Shown in pieces: positions 1 through 11,317 of a stretch of 64,000 nt of DNA. Each line of letters starts with the position of its first letter. Within the stretch, counting starts at the first letter, position 1. This stretch comes from Craspedostauros australis (lineage: Eukaryota; Bacillariophyta; Bacillariophyceae; Mastogloiales; Achnanthaceae): assembly GCA_026770025.1 (NCBI GenBank), contig JAMXDE010000010.1, positions 2,356,001 through 2,420,000 on the forward strand, read 5' to 3'. The notes beneath the pieces are model-generated. The model saw only the letters and a program-made list of their open reading frames with translations. It was not told the origin of the DNA and did no database searches. A program made the translations under genes and the position numbers.

Positions 1-1727
1 ACATCTACATCACGCGACTTGAGGGTCTACGCTCGCGTCTCCACGATGTCAAGTACGAGATCACAGACGAGGAGATGATCATGCAAATCCTCAGCACGGT
101 GAGCAGTGAATACAAAACTCACATCGTGAACTTCCAACACCAACTCACGTTCAGTCCAGATGTAGTCACCATCAACGCAATCAGAGGAGTACTCCGCACA
201 GCACACGCTACTCATCAAGGAGGAAAGGCGTACGTTGACGACTTTCAAGACAGCAACATGAAGAGCAACGACACCGGCTTCACAAGCACCGGTAACTTCA
301 AGGGGACCTACCACAACTGTGGTGTGTATGGTCACAGATCCGCCGATTGCCCAGAACGCAAGAAAAACAACAACAACAACAAAATGAACGGAAAGCGCAA
401 CAAGGGAAGCGGCTTCAAGGGCAAATGCAACTACTGTGGCATCTTCGGACATCGCGAGGCGGAGTGCCGAAAGAAGAAGTTCAACGATAACAAGAAGGCC
501 AACGAACAGGCCAACACGGCAACGGAAGGACACGACAAGAGCGGGCACGAGATGGTACTCTCGGCGAAAGACATGCTGCTCTGCATGTTGGTGTCCGATG
601 ACTACATCGAAGACTCCTTCTTCGATAACTTCGAATGCGTCAGGAGTGACGACGAAGTGCAGGACGATGAGATCGTCCTGGAGTGGCTCAGCGAAGAGCC
701 CATCATCCACGAGGTGGATCCAAGACGCGAAGTGAGCTACGAGTGCTGCTTCAACGCGAACAACCTGATTGGTCCATACGGCGACGGAGCTGAGATGGGC
801 AACAAGGCCATTGACATCGACATCGAGGAGGCCATGAGTGCAGAGGAAGACAACGCCAACAAAGACGGCGCGAATCAAGACAACGACGACGTCTCCGGAG
901 ATGAGACGAATGGCGGCGAGGTGCCGCCTCCTCCAGCAGCAGGAAATGAGAGAGTGGGCATCTTCGATGAAGATGACAGTGACAAAGCCGAAGGTCGTCC
1001 GAGCAACACCTTCAATCCCCACAAACATGTCGTCTATCCAATCAGAATCCAATTCCCAGCGGAACCAAACCCAAGAAGAGTCGACGACATCTACCAACTC
1101 GACACATTCCCAAATCCAACGGTTACTGCAAAGAGAATGCAGAAGCAACTCATCTACAATGCAGTACTCACAACTGCACTGCCAATGTTCCTAGGGTTCG
1201 TGAGCAAACCATTGAGATACACATGGGTGAACATGGTGGGCACCATCCTGTCCAAGAACTTCAAATCGATTGAAGTGATCCTTGCCAACGCAGCCATCCT
1301 CAACCGACTATTGGAGGCAGCAGAAGAGGAACCATTTTCGGAATTGGATCTACACTACATCCTTGGAGGATGCATGTAGGTGCTCCTGCGCGAGCGACCA
1401 CATGTTGTACCATACGACACAGTGACCGGAGTTCATCGAAACAGCACGGTTCCATCGGACTTCGCAGAACTACCCAGTGACGATGACATGGATGACGAAG
1501 ACCACCATCCATAAAACGAAGATGGAGTCCACAAAGATGAAGAGGAAGGAAGCTTCAATGATGAAATAGCTGCAGCCGCCGTGGAGCAGCTCCACGAACT
1601 GAGCACCAAGTACAAGGACAAGGTCAACAAGGACACCTGGGGCAAGTGCGGGAAACTCAATACTGTCTGGCCGCTGTACGTTATTAGCTCCAGCCAATGC
1701 CTAGCCCAGAAAGAAGCATGCCAATAG
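1..1727 (+). pseudogene. Copia-type gag remnant, 5' end outside window
   Basis: The frame is open from the left edge to a TAG at 1377-1379. Its first part resembles the UBN2-type gag of Copia elements (the LEGLRSRL...ITDEEMIMQIL region). Two perfect CX2CX4HX4C zinc knuckles follow, at about 321-362 and 426-470, separated by an Asn/Lys stretch. After them comes a very acidic region that is not a protease, integrase or reverse transcriptase. Coding character (acidic and Lys-rich codons) continues in the same frame through the TAG, past a TAA at 1512-1514, to a TAG at 1725-1727. No downstream pol domains or LTR were seen. I infer a decayed or truncated element; a host gene derived from gag is possible for the part up to 1379. 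Confidence 0.65.
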
Positions 1728-2214
1728 AACTTGGAGAAAACAGCCACGAACGAAAACCTTTTTCTTACAATGATGTAATGTGATACGGTGTATTGTTGTT
1801 GGTGGAGATGTAAGCTCAATCCATGATGTGTTGTTGGATAGTTGGACGCTGCGTGCAAGATCATGTTTGGTTCCAACAACAACGAACACAGGAAACAATC
1901 GCAGATGAACAAAAGGAAGAGAAGGGACGGAGAAACAAAGAAAAACGAGGAAGGAAACTCAATTCTCGGAGGTGTTCGCATCCGCTCCCGTCCTTTGGCC
2001 GCACACGTGCGCCACAACGCATGGGGGGTAGGGGGTCCATGCGTCCTGAAACATGGTGCCAAGGCGGTGCGTTGTGACGACCAAAAAAACTCATGAGGGA
2101 TATCCTATTGTGTGTTGATCCATCCGTTGGAAATGACAAGTCAAGAAGTCTCAAATCAAAAGGTCTTTGCTGTTGCCGTTGGCTTCGATCAGAAATACGG
2201 ACACACAAGCTCAC

Positions 2215-2258
2215 ATCATCGTCATCGTTATCGCTATCGTTGTCGCTATCGCTATCGC
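2215..2258. repeat. TCGCTA-type hexanucleotide tract
   Basis: A run of imperfect ATCGCT/ATCGTT units lies 15 bases before the methyltransferase start codon, in its presumed 5' leader. The stretch 1728-2214 before it shows no supported gene. Confidence 0.6.
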
Positions 2259-2272
2259 CTCCTCTGCGAACC

Positions 2273-3995
2273 ATGGCCGTCATCGGTTTGAAGGGCAAAC
2301 GCCAGGGAGCCTCAGGCTCCACTTCACCCACCTCGATGGTGATGATCTCCATCCTCATCGGCATCGTCTTGCTGCAATTCTGTTTCCCCATGAGAAATGA
2401 TGACATCCAGTCCGTGGATAAGGCAGTCGCCAGTCAGGCGAGGGTCGTCGGCCAGTCAGCTGTCGAGGTACCGTACGATCCTTTGGCGATCCCAGCAGGC
2501 CGCGCGCAACCGTTGCCGTCCATTCGAACCACCAAAGAGGAAGAGCAACAAATAGTTCGCAAGCAATACGGAGGTAAAGGTACGACGAATTGGCGCGAGA
2601 GTTGTTGGATTGGAGACTGGAGGTTTGGATGGATGGATGGATGGATGGATGAGTGTACGAATGTATGAATGCATGGATGCACACGTGGGTGCTTGGGTGG
2701 ATGCAGGGATGATGTTCAAATCGAAGTTGCTGCTCTACGATTTTAGGTATGCTGGATGGAGTTTGCCTTTCCTCCTGAGTTCAGGACAGCAAATGTCGTG
2801 GTGTGCTATGTTGATGTGTCCTCTCTTGTTGTGCTCCGCCACCCAACTTCTCCTTCAACTCACGCCTCTCTCCAACTCTCCTTGATGCTTCGTGCAATTC
2901 ACTTTCTGTTGCCTCGCCATGCCTCGCAATGCCTCACTGATGTCCATCATCTTTTTTCCGATCAGGCGACAAAGCACATCTCGGTGGATTCACAGAGCTC
3001 GATCTCATGGGAGTGTCACCAAGAACATGGAAGTTCATGGTCGAGTACATGGGAATCAAAAGCATGGTGGATGTGGGTTGTGGAAAGGGGACCAGCACGA
3101 GCTGGTTCCATGATCATGGCGTGGATGCGTTGTGCGTGGAGGGATCGCATGATGCCGTCCTAGCCAACGTGCTTCCAAACAAAGACACGCATCTCGTGGA
3201 GCACGACTTCTCGCGTGGTCCGTACTGGCCAGATAAGTTGTACGATGCCGTGTGGGCAGTTGAGTTTCTGGAACACGTTGGCAGGAACTATCAACACAAT
3301 TACATTCCCATCTTCCGCAAGGCCGCTTACTTGTTCGTGACTCATTCGACGTGGTCGGGATGGCACCATGTGGAAGTGCATGACTCACAGTGGTGGATTG
3401 CTCGCATGGAAAGCATGGGCTTCAAGTATTCAGAAGAACTCACCCAGATGGTCCAAAAAGTGGCCGGAACTGAAAACAAGGACAAGCAGCTCAGGGCGCC
3501 GAACGGAGCGCAGTACAATGCCCAACACGTGTGGTTGCACATGCTGGTAAGTGGACATGAAAAACCATGCGATGAGAAGCAAAATGTGATGGTTGCGTGC
3601 ATGATATCATATTGTATTCTATGTGCTTGTCTCTCACCTCCAACGTCATGCTCTACCCATTGTACATTCCTCTTCTTCCATTTCTGTAATATCATGCATA
3701 TCCTCGAACCAATCAAACACCACATTCCATCGCCATGGAATTGAATGCACAGGTGTTCATCAATCCTGTGGTTGCCGCAAGGCCCGAGTTCGCGAGGCTG
3801 ATGTCGCAGGATGGTTGTGCGTCGGGACGATTGAAACTGCGTCCTTGCACTGAGGAAGGCGAATCGAAGCTGCCTCCGGAGTATGAACCTATCCATTTGA
3901 CGCCCGAGATGGACGAGGTGTGGGAGCGGCGCATCTTTGGAAAGACGACGGCGGAGTACGAAAAAGAGAAGTTGGCCGCAGCGGAAGCGCAGTGA
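2273..3995 (+). CDS. Membrane-anchored SAM-dependent methyltransferase (3 exons)
   Basis: Exons 2273-2579, 2966-3546 and 3753-3995 join in frame to about 376 residues. ATG 2273 has an ACC context. Residues 1-21 are basic and Ser-rich, and 22-38 form a single hydrophobic segment, consistent with a type II signal anchor and a lumenal (Golgi/ER) catalytic domain. The Rossmann motif I, VDVGCGKG, is at about 137-144, preceded by an HLGGFTELD block. An acidic residue in ALCVEG follows at motif II, then AVEFLEHVGR. Introns are GT-AG (386 and 206 nt). Two in-frame donors six bases apart (GTAAAG at 2574, GTACGA at 2580) are possible; I prefer the second because it keeps a GGKGDK junction. Substrate is unknown. 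The 3' end faces the MPV17-type gene. Confidence 0.85.
2626..2652. repeat. (GGAT)n microsatellite in intron 1
   Basis: Tandem GGAT units, about six to seven copies, inside the first intron of the methyltransferase gene. Related imperfect units continue to about 2710. Confidence 0.85.
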
Positions 3996-4540
3996 AATAT
4001 ATGAAGTAAATAGCGCCATTCTTGCGAATGGATCCGATGAGGATTTACTGTTTGAAGATGAAGTTGCTGATCATTCCAAACCGCACCTTTAGGCATCTTG
4101 TGTACTTGTATTGCACCGGATACCGCACCTCTCCACAGTATAAGTACTATAGACCTAGACGCGCCTCTCATTCCAGAATTCTGCACATTAATACACGATA
4201 CACGTGTTGTCATGCGTATTTTTCAAATCAACATCTGGAAGTCAATTGGACAAGTGTTTGTGTTACAGTTATACTCTCTGGACAGAGAGAGCGGTGTGAA
4301 AATGCTTTGTCTTCTTGAACGTATCGTACTCCTCACGATCCCCCAAAGGAAGGCTCCGCCAGATGGAGTGGGGAGCGAGGCCTTCCCAGGCTAGTGCTCA
4401 CGTTGCTGTTCCGTTGATCGGGTATCACGACGAACCCGCCGTGTTGGTGGTACTAACAGGTACGGTTTCTACTCTACCACACGAATTGTGTTTTCATCCC
4501 TAAAACGAAGAAGAACGAGTGACGAAGAGACTCGGCCAGC
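3996..4540. other. Convergent intergenic region
   Basis: The 3' ends of the methyltransferase gene and the MPV17-type gene face each other here. Short open frames are present on both strands, but none has a recognisable domain or a start context that supports a gene. Confidence 0.5.
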
Positions 4541-5095
4541 TTACTCCTTCTTCTCCTCTGGCTCGACGGCCTTGTTTCCGAGGAAGGAGAGGAAGACGTT
4601 GTAACCGATCTGGATGGTGTTGATGTAGAGGAGTCGCTGGGAGGGTGGGATGAAGGCGAAGTTGATGGTGTGCGCTGGCACCCAGACGGCCCAAGATCCC
4701 ATGACGGCGGTCTTGAGGTCGGCCTTGATCTTGTTGGTGTAGTCCTCGAAAGACTTACCCTCCATGAGGTTGAGGTAACCGAAGAACATGCATCCGAAGA
4801 TTGGATTCCAGATGGTCTGATCGATGGCGACCTTGCTGGCGACCGTCATGGGCGCTGTGCCCGGCATTCTCTTGTCAAGGGCACCGTAGAAGTAGTGGCC
4901 GGTGGTACCGTGGATGAGGAAACCGAAACTTCCGAGACGGACCGTACGCATGAAGTCGTATGGCTTGTCGCTGTCCTCCACGAAGTTCTGGGCAAGCACA
5001 TCACCGGCGGTGAAGCCGGTGAGGGATGTGAGAGCCTTGGTGAGGAGGGGTTGCGCCTCCAGCAAGGCGTTGTATCGTGCCCAGAGTCCAGCCAT
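4541..5095 (-). CDS. MPV17/PMP22 family membrane protein
   Basis: The 184-residue single-exon frame has the usual length of the family. It shows an N-terminal LWARYNALLEAQPLLTKALTS segment, the GDVLAQ motif, a GTTGHYFYGALD block, the IDQTIWNPIFG motif and the C-terminal family signature running from WAVWVPAHTINFAFIP to RLLYINTIQIGYN. About four hydrophobic segments are predicted by eye. The protein ends in a charged EPEEKKE tail. Family members are inner-mitochondrial or peroxisomal membrane proteins and some act as non-selective channels; which membrane applies here cannot be read from the sequence. ATG 5095 lies in an AAAATGG context. There are no introns, and the gene is transcribed away from UPF1. 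Confidence 0.93.
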   Translation of the reverse strand: MAGLWARYNALLEAQPLLTKALTSLTGFTAGDVLAQNFVEDSDKPYDFMRTVRLGSFGFLIHGTTGHYFYGALDKRMPGTAPMTVASKVAIDQTIWNPIFGCMFFGYLNLMEGKSFEDYTNKIKADLKTAVMGSWAVWVPAHTINFAFIPPSQRLLYINTIQIGYNVFLSFLGNKAVEPEEKKE

Positions 5096-6945
5096 TTTTG
5101 CAGTATCCGATTTTTACTTGAAGTGTGTAAAGTGGTGGTGGAGTGGAGGAATGCGAGAGTCTTTCATTGTTGGCGTTGTGCATTTCAGATTTTGTACGTT
5201 GTGGTGGTTGACGTCGGCATTGACGATGGCATGGGCATGAGTTCGTCATGGAGAAGGAGAGAAAGAATGGATGAGAATGAAATGAGACGAGGACATGCGT
5301 GAGCAATTTATATGTCGAGTAAGAAAACTGCGCGACCGATGAATCTGCATGAGATGAGATGGGTATGCCCATGCATGTGGTGGGTGCGGGCGTTGAACAA
5401 CAATGACAGCAGATCAAATCAGACCAGACCAAGCCAGAACTGAAGCAACCTGCAGTTGCGGTTGAAGCCACAGTTGCTGTTGCAATTGCAATGAAGATGT
5501 GCACGAAGGCCGAATTATGCCACGCATTATGGAAGAAGAAATGCGAGCATACTCAAATGGCTGCGCTGACTGCCTCCCCCGAAGCGAGTTCGAGGAAGAG
5601 AGCCACTGATATGGCGTCCCTTAGTAAGAGTTTCACCATCATGGGGATACCCATCCAGGAGATAACAAGGTTCACGCGTGATCGCTGCGAACAGCGTCCA
5701 ACAAGCGCAAACAAACTTGAAACCATCAACCGGACGGGCTTGGATGGTGCCCTGTCGCAAGTAGGAACGCGTGCGTTTGTGTGGGTGTTGATCATTGCAT
5801 TGCATCGCATTCCATTGCACTGCTTGTTCATTTGTCTGGTCATGGCTGATGCTGGGATCTTTGTGACGGTTGCGACTGCTTTGTGTCCTGCTCGCAGTTC
5901 TGTCGGCATTGCAGGGAGAGCATTGCGTTGCAGCAGGCGGCAGATGATGGCATGAAATGCAAAGGAGGAGGATTTGATCTGCGCGTGTGTTGTGCGCATC
6001 GTTGCGCATCTTTTTCCACCCGATTCGAAGAGCAAGATCCTCCCGTCATTCCGTCATCATCATGCGGTTGAAGATCCATGTCATCTTGCTGCTCCCTCGC
6101 GCGCACGCATCTCCACAGCATCCTCGCCCATGCCATTCAATCAACCGCGCATCATCATTGCTGTGTCCAACCGCACCGCCACCATGTCGACCCCACGGTC
6201 CTCAGCGATACCCCTTCGTTACCTACCCTTTCAGAAGATGTGGCAACAATACATGATGACCTTCATTTGCAGTTTCGTCCGTTTGTTGTTTGGTTGTTGT
6301 TGGTGTGTCATGACGCGAACCAATTGCGTTGTCTTTCGAACTTCCAACGTGTTGTTCTCGTTCCGCGCGTCACCAATGCGTGTCGTCGTCTGGATCTTCG
6401 GTTGTTGAGGAATGACCTTCTGATCACATTGGTCCTCGATGACGTCATGTTCATTTCGTTTGGTCGGTTGAATCATGCTTGGAGTAGTCACAACAGTCGA
6501 TTTGGTCTGTCGTTGTCGGGATGGAGTCGTATTTTTCCCATCGCGCAGCCGGCAAACGTGGAAGCAACGCCAACAGTTCCGGAGAATCTCATCTGCGCCC
6601 ATCATGAGGCACACGGTCCCATCGTGTCGGCATGATCATCGCGGAGGCACACCGTGCGTTGGAGCATTCATGAGCACTGACAATACTCGTGGGTCGTACT
6701 ACTATACACTCGGGTAGCACCATACCAATACATCAGCTTCTTCTCAGAAGCGTCGAGGACCATAAAGACAAAGTTCCACAGAACTGTGCTCTGCTTGTTT
6801 TGACGGTCGCAAGCATTCGGCGAGATCCGCGGTGGGCGATTCATTGTGCACAAGTGGACGGCAGCACTCTCGCACAAGTCACATAGGGACAGCACTGACA
6901 GCGACAGCAGACGACTCCTACTACCATACGACTGCCACACGCAAC
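5096..6945. other. Divergent promoter region
   Basis: 1.85 kb separates the divergent MPV17-type and UPF1 genes. Several open frames exist on both strands, but they overlap one another, start poorly and show no domain. A TGACGTCA palindrome lies at 6440-6447, about 500 bases upstream of the UPF1 ATG. Otherwise I see no feature. Confidence 0.5.
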
Positions 6946-9900
6946 ATGACGATCACCGAGTACAACGACGAAGACGAGATGGAGGAGAACGAAGAGAACG
7001 AGGAGGAAGGGGATGAATCGGACGACTATGACGACGAGGATGAGGACGATGATGAGGACGACGATGATGACGAAGATGGATCATTGTCCGATGTGTCAAG
7101 CGATGACGAAGATCATCTGTACGCCATGGACCATTATGATGAGGAGAACCTGCCCGAGTACGCCTGCCGTTACTGCGGAATCCACGATCCATCCTGCGTC
7201 GCCAAGTGCGTCGAAACGAAGAAATGGTTCTGCAATGCGGTGGTCGGCAGCGGAGGCTCCCACCTCGTGCACCATCTCGTGCGATCACGATCGCATCAGG
7301 TGCAGCTGCATCCCGAATCGCCCCTGGGCGACACGGTGCTGGAATGCTACAACTGCGCTTCCAGGAATGCCTTCGTCCTGGGATTCGTGCCGGCCAGCGC
7401 CGCCAGCGTCGTGGTCCTGCTGTGCCGCGTTTGCGTCGAGACCGTGCCTGCGCTCAAGGACATGGATTGGGAGCTGTCGCAGTGGCATCCGCTCATTCAG
7501 GATCGCAAGTTCCTGCCCTGGTTGGTCAAGCAGCCAGGTGACAAGCTGCTCCTGCGCGCCCGTGACATCTCGCAATCGCAAATGACGCAGATGGAGGAGC
7601 TCTGGAAGAAGGAGCCCGATGCCAAGTTCGCCGATCTCAATCGTCCCGAGCTGGATCTGGAGGAGGAGATGGAACCGACCTTGCTGCAGTACAAGGATGG
7701 ATTCCACTACCAGAACATCCTCGCGCCCCTCGTCAAGACGGAGGCCGACTACGATCGTCAGATCAAGGAATCCCTCACGGAGGAATCCGTCAGCCTTCGC
7801 TGGGATAAATCGCTGGCCGGCAAGCACGTCGTCACCTTCAGCTTCCACCGCTTGAACATCGAGCAGTCCAGGATCATGGTCGGCGACGAACTGCGTCTCA
7901 AGCTCGGCCAGGGATCGCATTTCATGTTCGGAAAGCCATGGGAGGGCGTCGGCTACGTCAAGGCCATCATGGACGGCGAAGTCGAGTTAGAACTGCGTGC
8001 CACCGGCTCCGTGCCGGATCAAATCCTCGATGATTACGTCGTCGAGTACATCTGGAAGGCCACCTCGTACGACCGCATGCAGAACGCGCTCAAAACATTT
8101 GCGATCGATGACACCAGCGTCACGGGATACATCTACCACAAGTTGCTGGGACACGAAGTCGAGGAACAGCGCATTGCCACGGCACGCATTCCAGCTTCCA
8201 AGGACGCTTATGCCGTGCCAGGATTGCCACCGCTCAACGAATCGCAGATTGAGGCCGTTGCCGCCGTCTTGCAACGTCCCTTGTCTCTCATCCAAGGACC
8301 GCCCGGAACGTAAGTGCAATGCACTTTTCATTGTTGGTTGGTTGGTTGGTTGCATGTGTGGATGGGTGTGCATATCTGCACTGCGGAATGCGATGAGTGA
8401 GACTGTGACCATCATGTATGCTTGTATTGTTGGCGGTGCTTTGCCCATACAATGCTAATGGTATGCTCATGATTTAGTCATGATTTGGTCATGATTTGCT
8501 CACAGCCAAACTGCTCCACTCGCCCTGACGTTGAATACCCCTCTGTTCTGCTCTACTCCGTAACATGTGCGCATGTAACGATCGACAACGATCCACACAC
8601 AAACGAAACAACTACCCTCGCGTAAACAGTGGTAAGACAGTGACATCTGCAACCTTGGTGTACCACCTGACAAAGCAGAACATGGGACAAGTGCTGGTCA
8701 CGGCGCCATCCAATGTGGCCGTTGATCAGCTCACGGAAAAGATTGCCGCAACGGGACTGCGTGTGGTGCGACTTGCATCGAAGACGCGTGAGGCGACCAA
8801 CAGCTCTGTGGATCATCTTTGCTTGCATGTCATGGTTCCGCTCGCTGCAGGAGACGAGTTCAACAAGCTGCAACTGCTGAAGGATGAGATCGGTGATCTC
8901 TCCGAGCGTGATCAGCGTAAGTACCGATCCCTTCGCATGAGGACCGAGCGAGAGATCCTGCAAGCCGCGGACGTCATTTGCTGCACCTGCGTCGGAGCTG
9001 GTGACCCGCGGTTGAAGAATTTCCGTTTCCGACAGGTGCTGCTTGATGAGGCCACTCAGGCCATCGAAGCGGAGGCGTTGATTCCCATCGTGATGGGTGC
9101 GAAGCAGGTCGTGTTCGTTGGAGATCACTGTCAGCTCGGCCCCGTCGTCATGTGCAAGACAGCAGCCAAGGCGGGGTTGACGCAGAGTCTCTTCGAACGC
9201 CTCGTGCTGATCGGCAACCGTCCCATCCGGCTGCAGGTGCAATACCGCATGCATCCCTCGCTTTCCGAGTTCCCGTCCAACATGTTTTACGAAGGTAGCT
9301 TGCAGAACGGAGTCACGGAGTCAGATCGGCAACTGCTCAACACGCCGGGATACGCTGGTAAGGAGGACTTTCCATGGCCCGTTCCCAGCAAGCCCATGTT
9401 CTTCTACTCAATCACTGGCATGGAAGAGATTTCCGCATCCGGCACATCCTACCTCAATCGCACGGAGGCTTCGTACGTGGAAAAGATCGCCACGCATCTG
9501 CTGCGCATGGGTGTGACGTCGTCTCAAATTGGAGTCATCACACCTTACGATGGGCAGAAGAAGTACGTGTCTGACTACATGCGCCGCATGGGTGCGTTGG
9601 CGAGTTCTCTGTACGAGAGCATCGAAGTCGCATCCGTCGATGCCTTTCAGGGTCGTGAGAAGGACTTCATCCTCGTGTCGTGCGTGCGTTCCAGCGAGTC
9701 ACAGAGCATCGGTTTCCTTTCCGATCCCCGCCGTTTGAACGTTGCCTTGACCCGTGCCCGGCTTGGTCTCATCCTGCTGGGCAACCCGCGTGTGCTCAGC
9801 AAGAACGCCCTCTGGGCGGCGCTGCTGCTGCACTTCAAGGAGCACGAAACCTTGGTGGAAGGACCGCTCAAAAACCTCCAACCCAGCTTCATGACATTCG

Positions 9901-10382
9901 CCCGCCCGCGTCGCAACCCGGCAAGCGACTCGCGATATGCATTCACGGCATTGGCGCGCGGAGGCTGGGACGGTCGTTGGGAGAATCGCCGTCGGGGTGG
10001 GCAGACAGCCCCTGGTTTCCGTCCCAGTGGACGCAGCCGACGCCGAGAAAAGCAACACGATTCTCGCTTCGACCCACGTTACAACGGAGGCTTCAACCAC
10101 CCCGAACCGGAGATGGGCAATGCCAACGCCAACGCCATGGTCCCTCCCAGTGCTTCTCGCATGCCCATTCCGAGCTTCGCGCCGTTGCCAAACTACGCCG
10201 GCGCAGATGACGCCAGCAGCGTGGGGGCAGACAGCTATCTGGGATCCCAATTCGGTGGCAGCCGCGCCAGCTTCATCTCGCAGCAACCGGAACCAAAGGA
10301 ACGCGGTCCGGGTTTGGGTTTCTTCGTCGGTTCCGGTGGGGACTACCACTCGAGCAACATTCATGGAGCACGTCCGTTCTAA
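6946..10382 (+). CDS. UPF1: UPF1 RNA helicase, nonsense-mediated decay (2 exons)
   Basis: Exons 6946-8309 and 8630-10382 give 1038 residues. The N-terminus is strongly acidic (about 1-65). The Cys/His-rich zinc-binding domain, which binds UPF2 in known UPF1 proteins, follows at about 68-170 ([25 protein letters not shown]). The SF1 helicase core has Walker A GPPGTGKT (451-458), motif II DEAT (from D594), [21 protein letters not shown] and NVALTRAR. The C-terminal tail is Arg/Gly-rich with a few SQ pairs, as in the SMG1-phosphorylated tails of other UPF1 proteins. ATG 6946 is the first in-frame ATG; upstream extension would need a GTG. Length is close to the human protein. Role: ATP-dependent 5'-3' helicase of cytoplasmic mRNA surveillance. 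Confidence 0.97.
8310..8629 (+). other. UPF1 intron within the P-loop codons
   Basis: A 320-nt GTAAGT...CAG intron interrupts the Thr codon between GPPG and GKT. Removing it restores an uninterrupted Walker A motif, which fixes both splice sites. Confidence 0.93.
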
Positions 10383-11317
10383 ACAGCACGCCCACACTCC
10401 CAGCTGCCATCCCAGCGAGAGTTTGCGCAGCTGTTGACGTCATTGATACTGTCACACCAGTATGCCCGTCATCCTGCAGAATCCAGGAGCGTTGCGACAC
10501 ACAATCAGGATGGTTTCCATGCTGAGGCGAGGCGACGTGAGGCAAATTGAGTTGAGTTGAGAATACAAAGGATGTTATCCTGCTCTGCTCGACACAACTC
10601 AACGTCAGTATCCGACTGCAGGCTCTGCAAGACCTATCTCAAGGACCGCAACATGCATTGCTGCAATGCTCCTGCGACTTGATTCCATCTCAGCGTTGCC
10701 GCAACTGCAATGAGAGACGATCCGCTGGAACAGATTGGACAAAGAGCCGACGCATTCGTCGATGCAACAGTGCGGCGTGCTGTCGCTCAGTCCGGCACCA
10801 AATCGAAGTGTTCCAACTCGATCGCACGCAACGCATCGTTCATCCATCGAAGCGCACGAATGTTAACGGCACAGCAATGGAGAGCGGACTGAAAATCGGA
10901 AAGCAGAGCATGGCTTGCTTCGCCATGCAGTCTCACCATCTTGGATGTGATGCGATCGGGCTCCAACGTGATGATCGCCATGGAGTTGCTGCAACGAGCG
11001 AATGCAACGCAATGACACGTCACGGATTTCTCCAGCGAAGAGCCAGGATTATGCATCGCAGGTTGTGCGAATCGCCTAGCGCAATGGATCTGGTGCAGCG
11101 GAGAGTGCGCAACTGCAACAAGGAGACCGCGCCGACAAAACGCATCACATTCCGCGTGACACGTCAGGTAAAGTTGATCTAGTCCCATTTGATCTACAAG
11201 TGCAACCCGCGTGTGATATGGTATTATATGAACTGCGTGCATTAGATATGAGTGTATGTTAGTTGAGTGTCATGGTCCATCATGCATTCTCGTAGAGTAT
11301 GTACCTACGGTATGTAC
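10383..11317. other. Convergent intergenic region
   Basis: 935 bases lie between the UPF1 stop and the stop of the minus-strand gene that follows. Overlapping open frames on both strands (for example 10658-11182 and 10787-11242) lack any recognised motif. A TGACGTCA palindrome is at 10435-10442. Nothing else is supported. Confidence 0.45.

Noticed and set aside
10787..11242. 151-residue minus-strand frame after UPF1
   Set aside because: No recognisable motif, first residues in a poor context, and equally long frames on the other strand.
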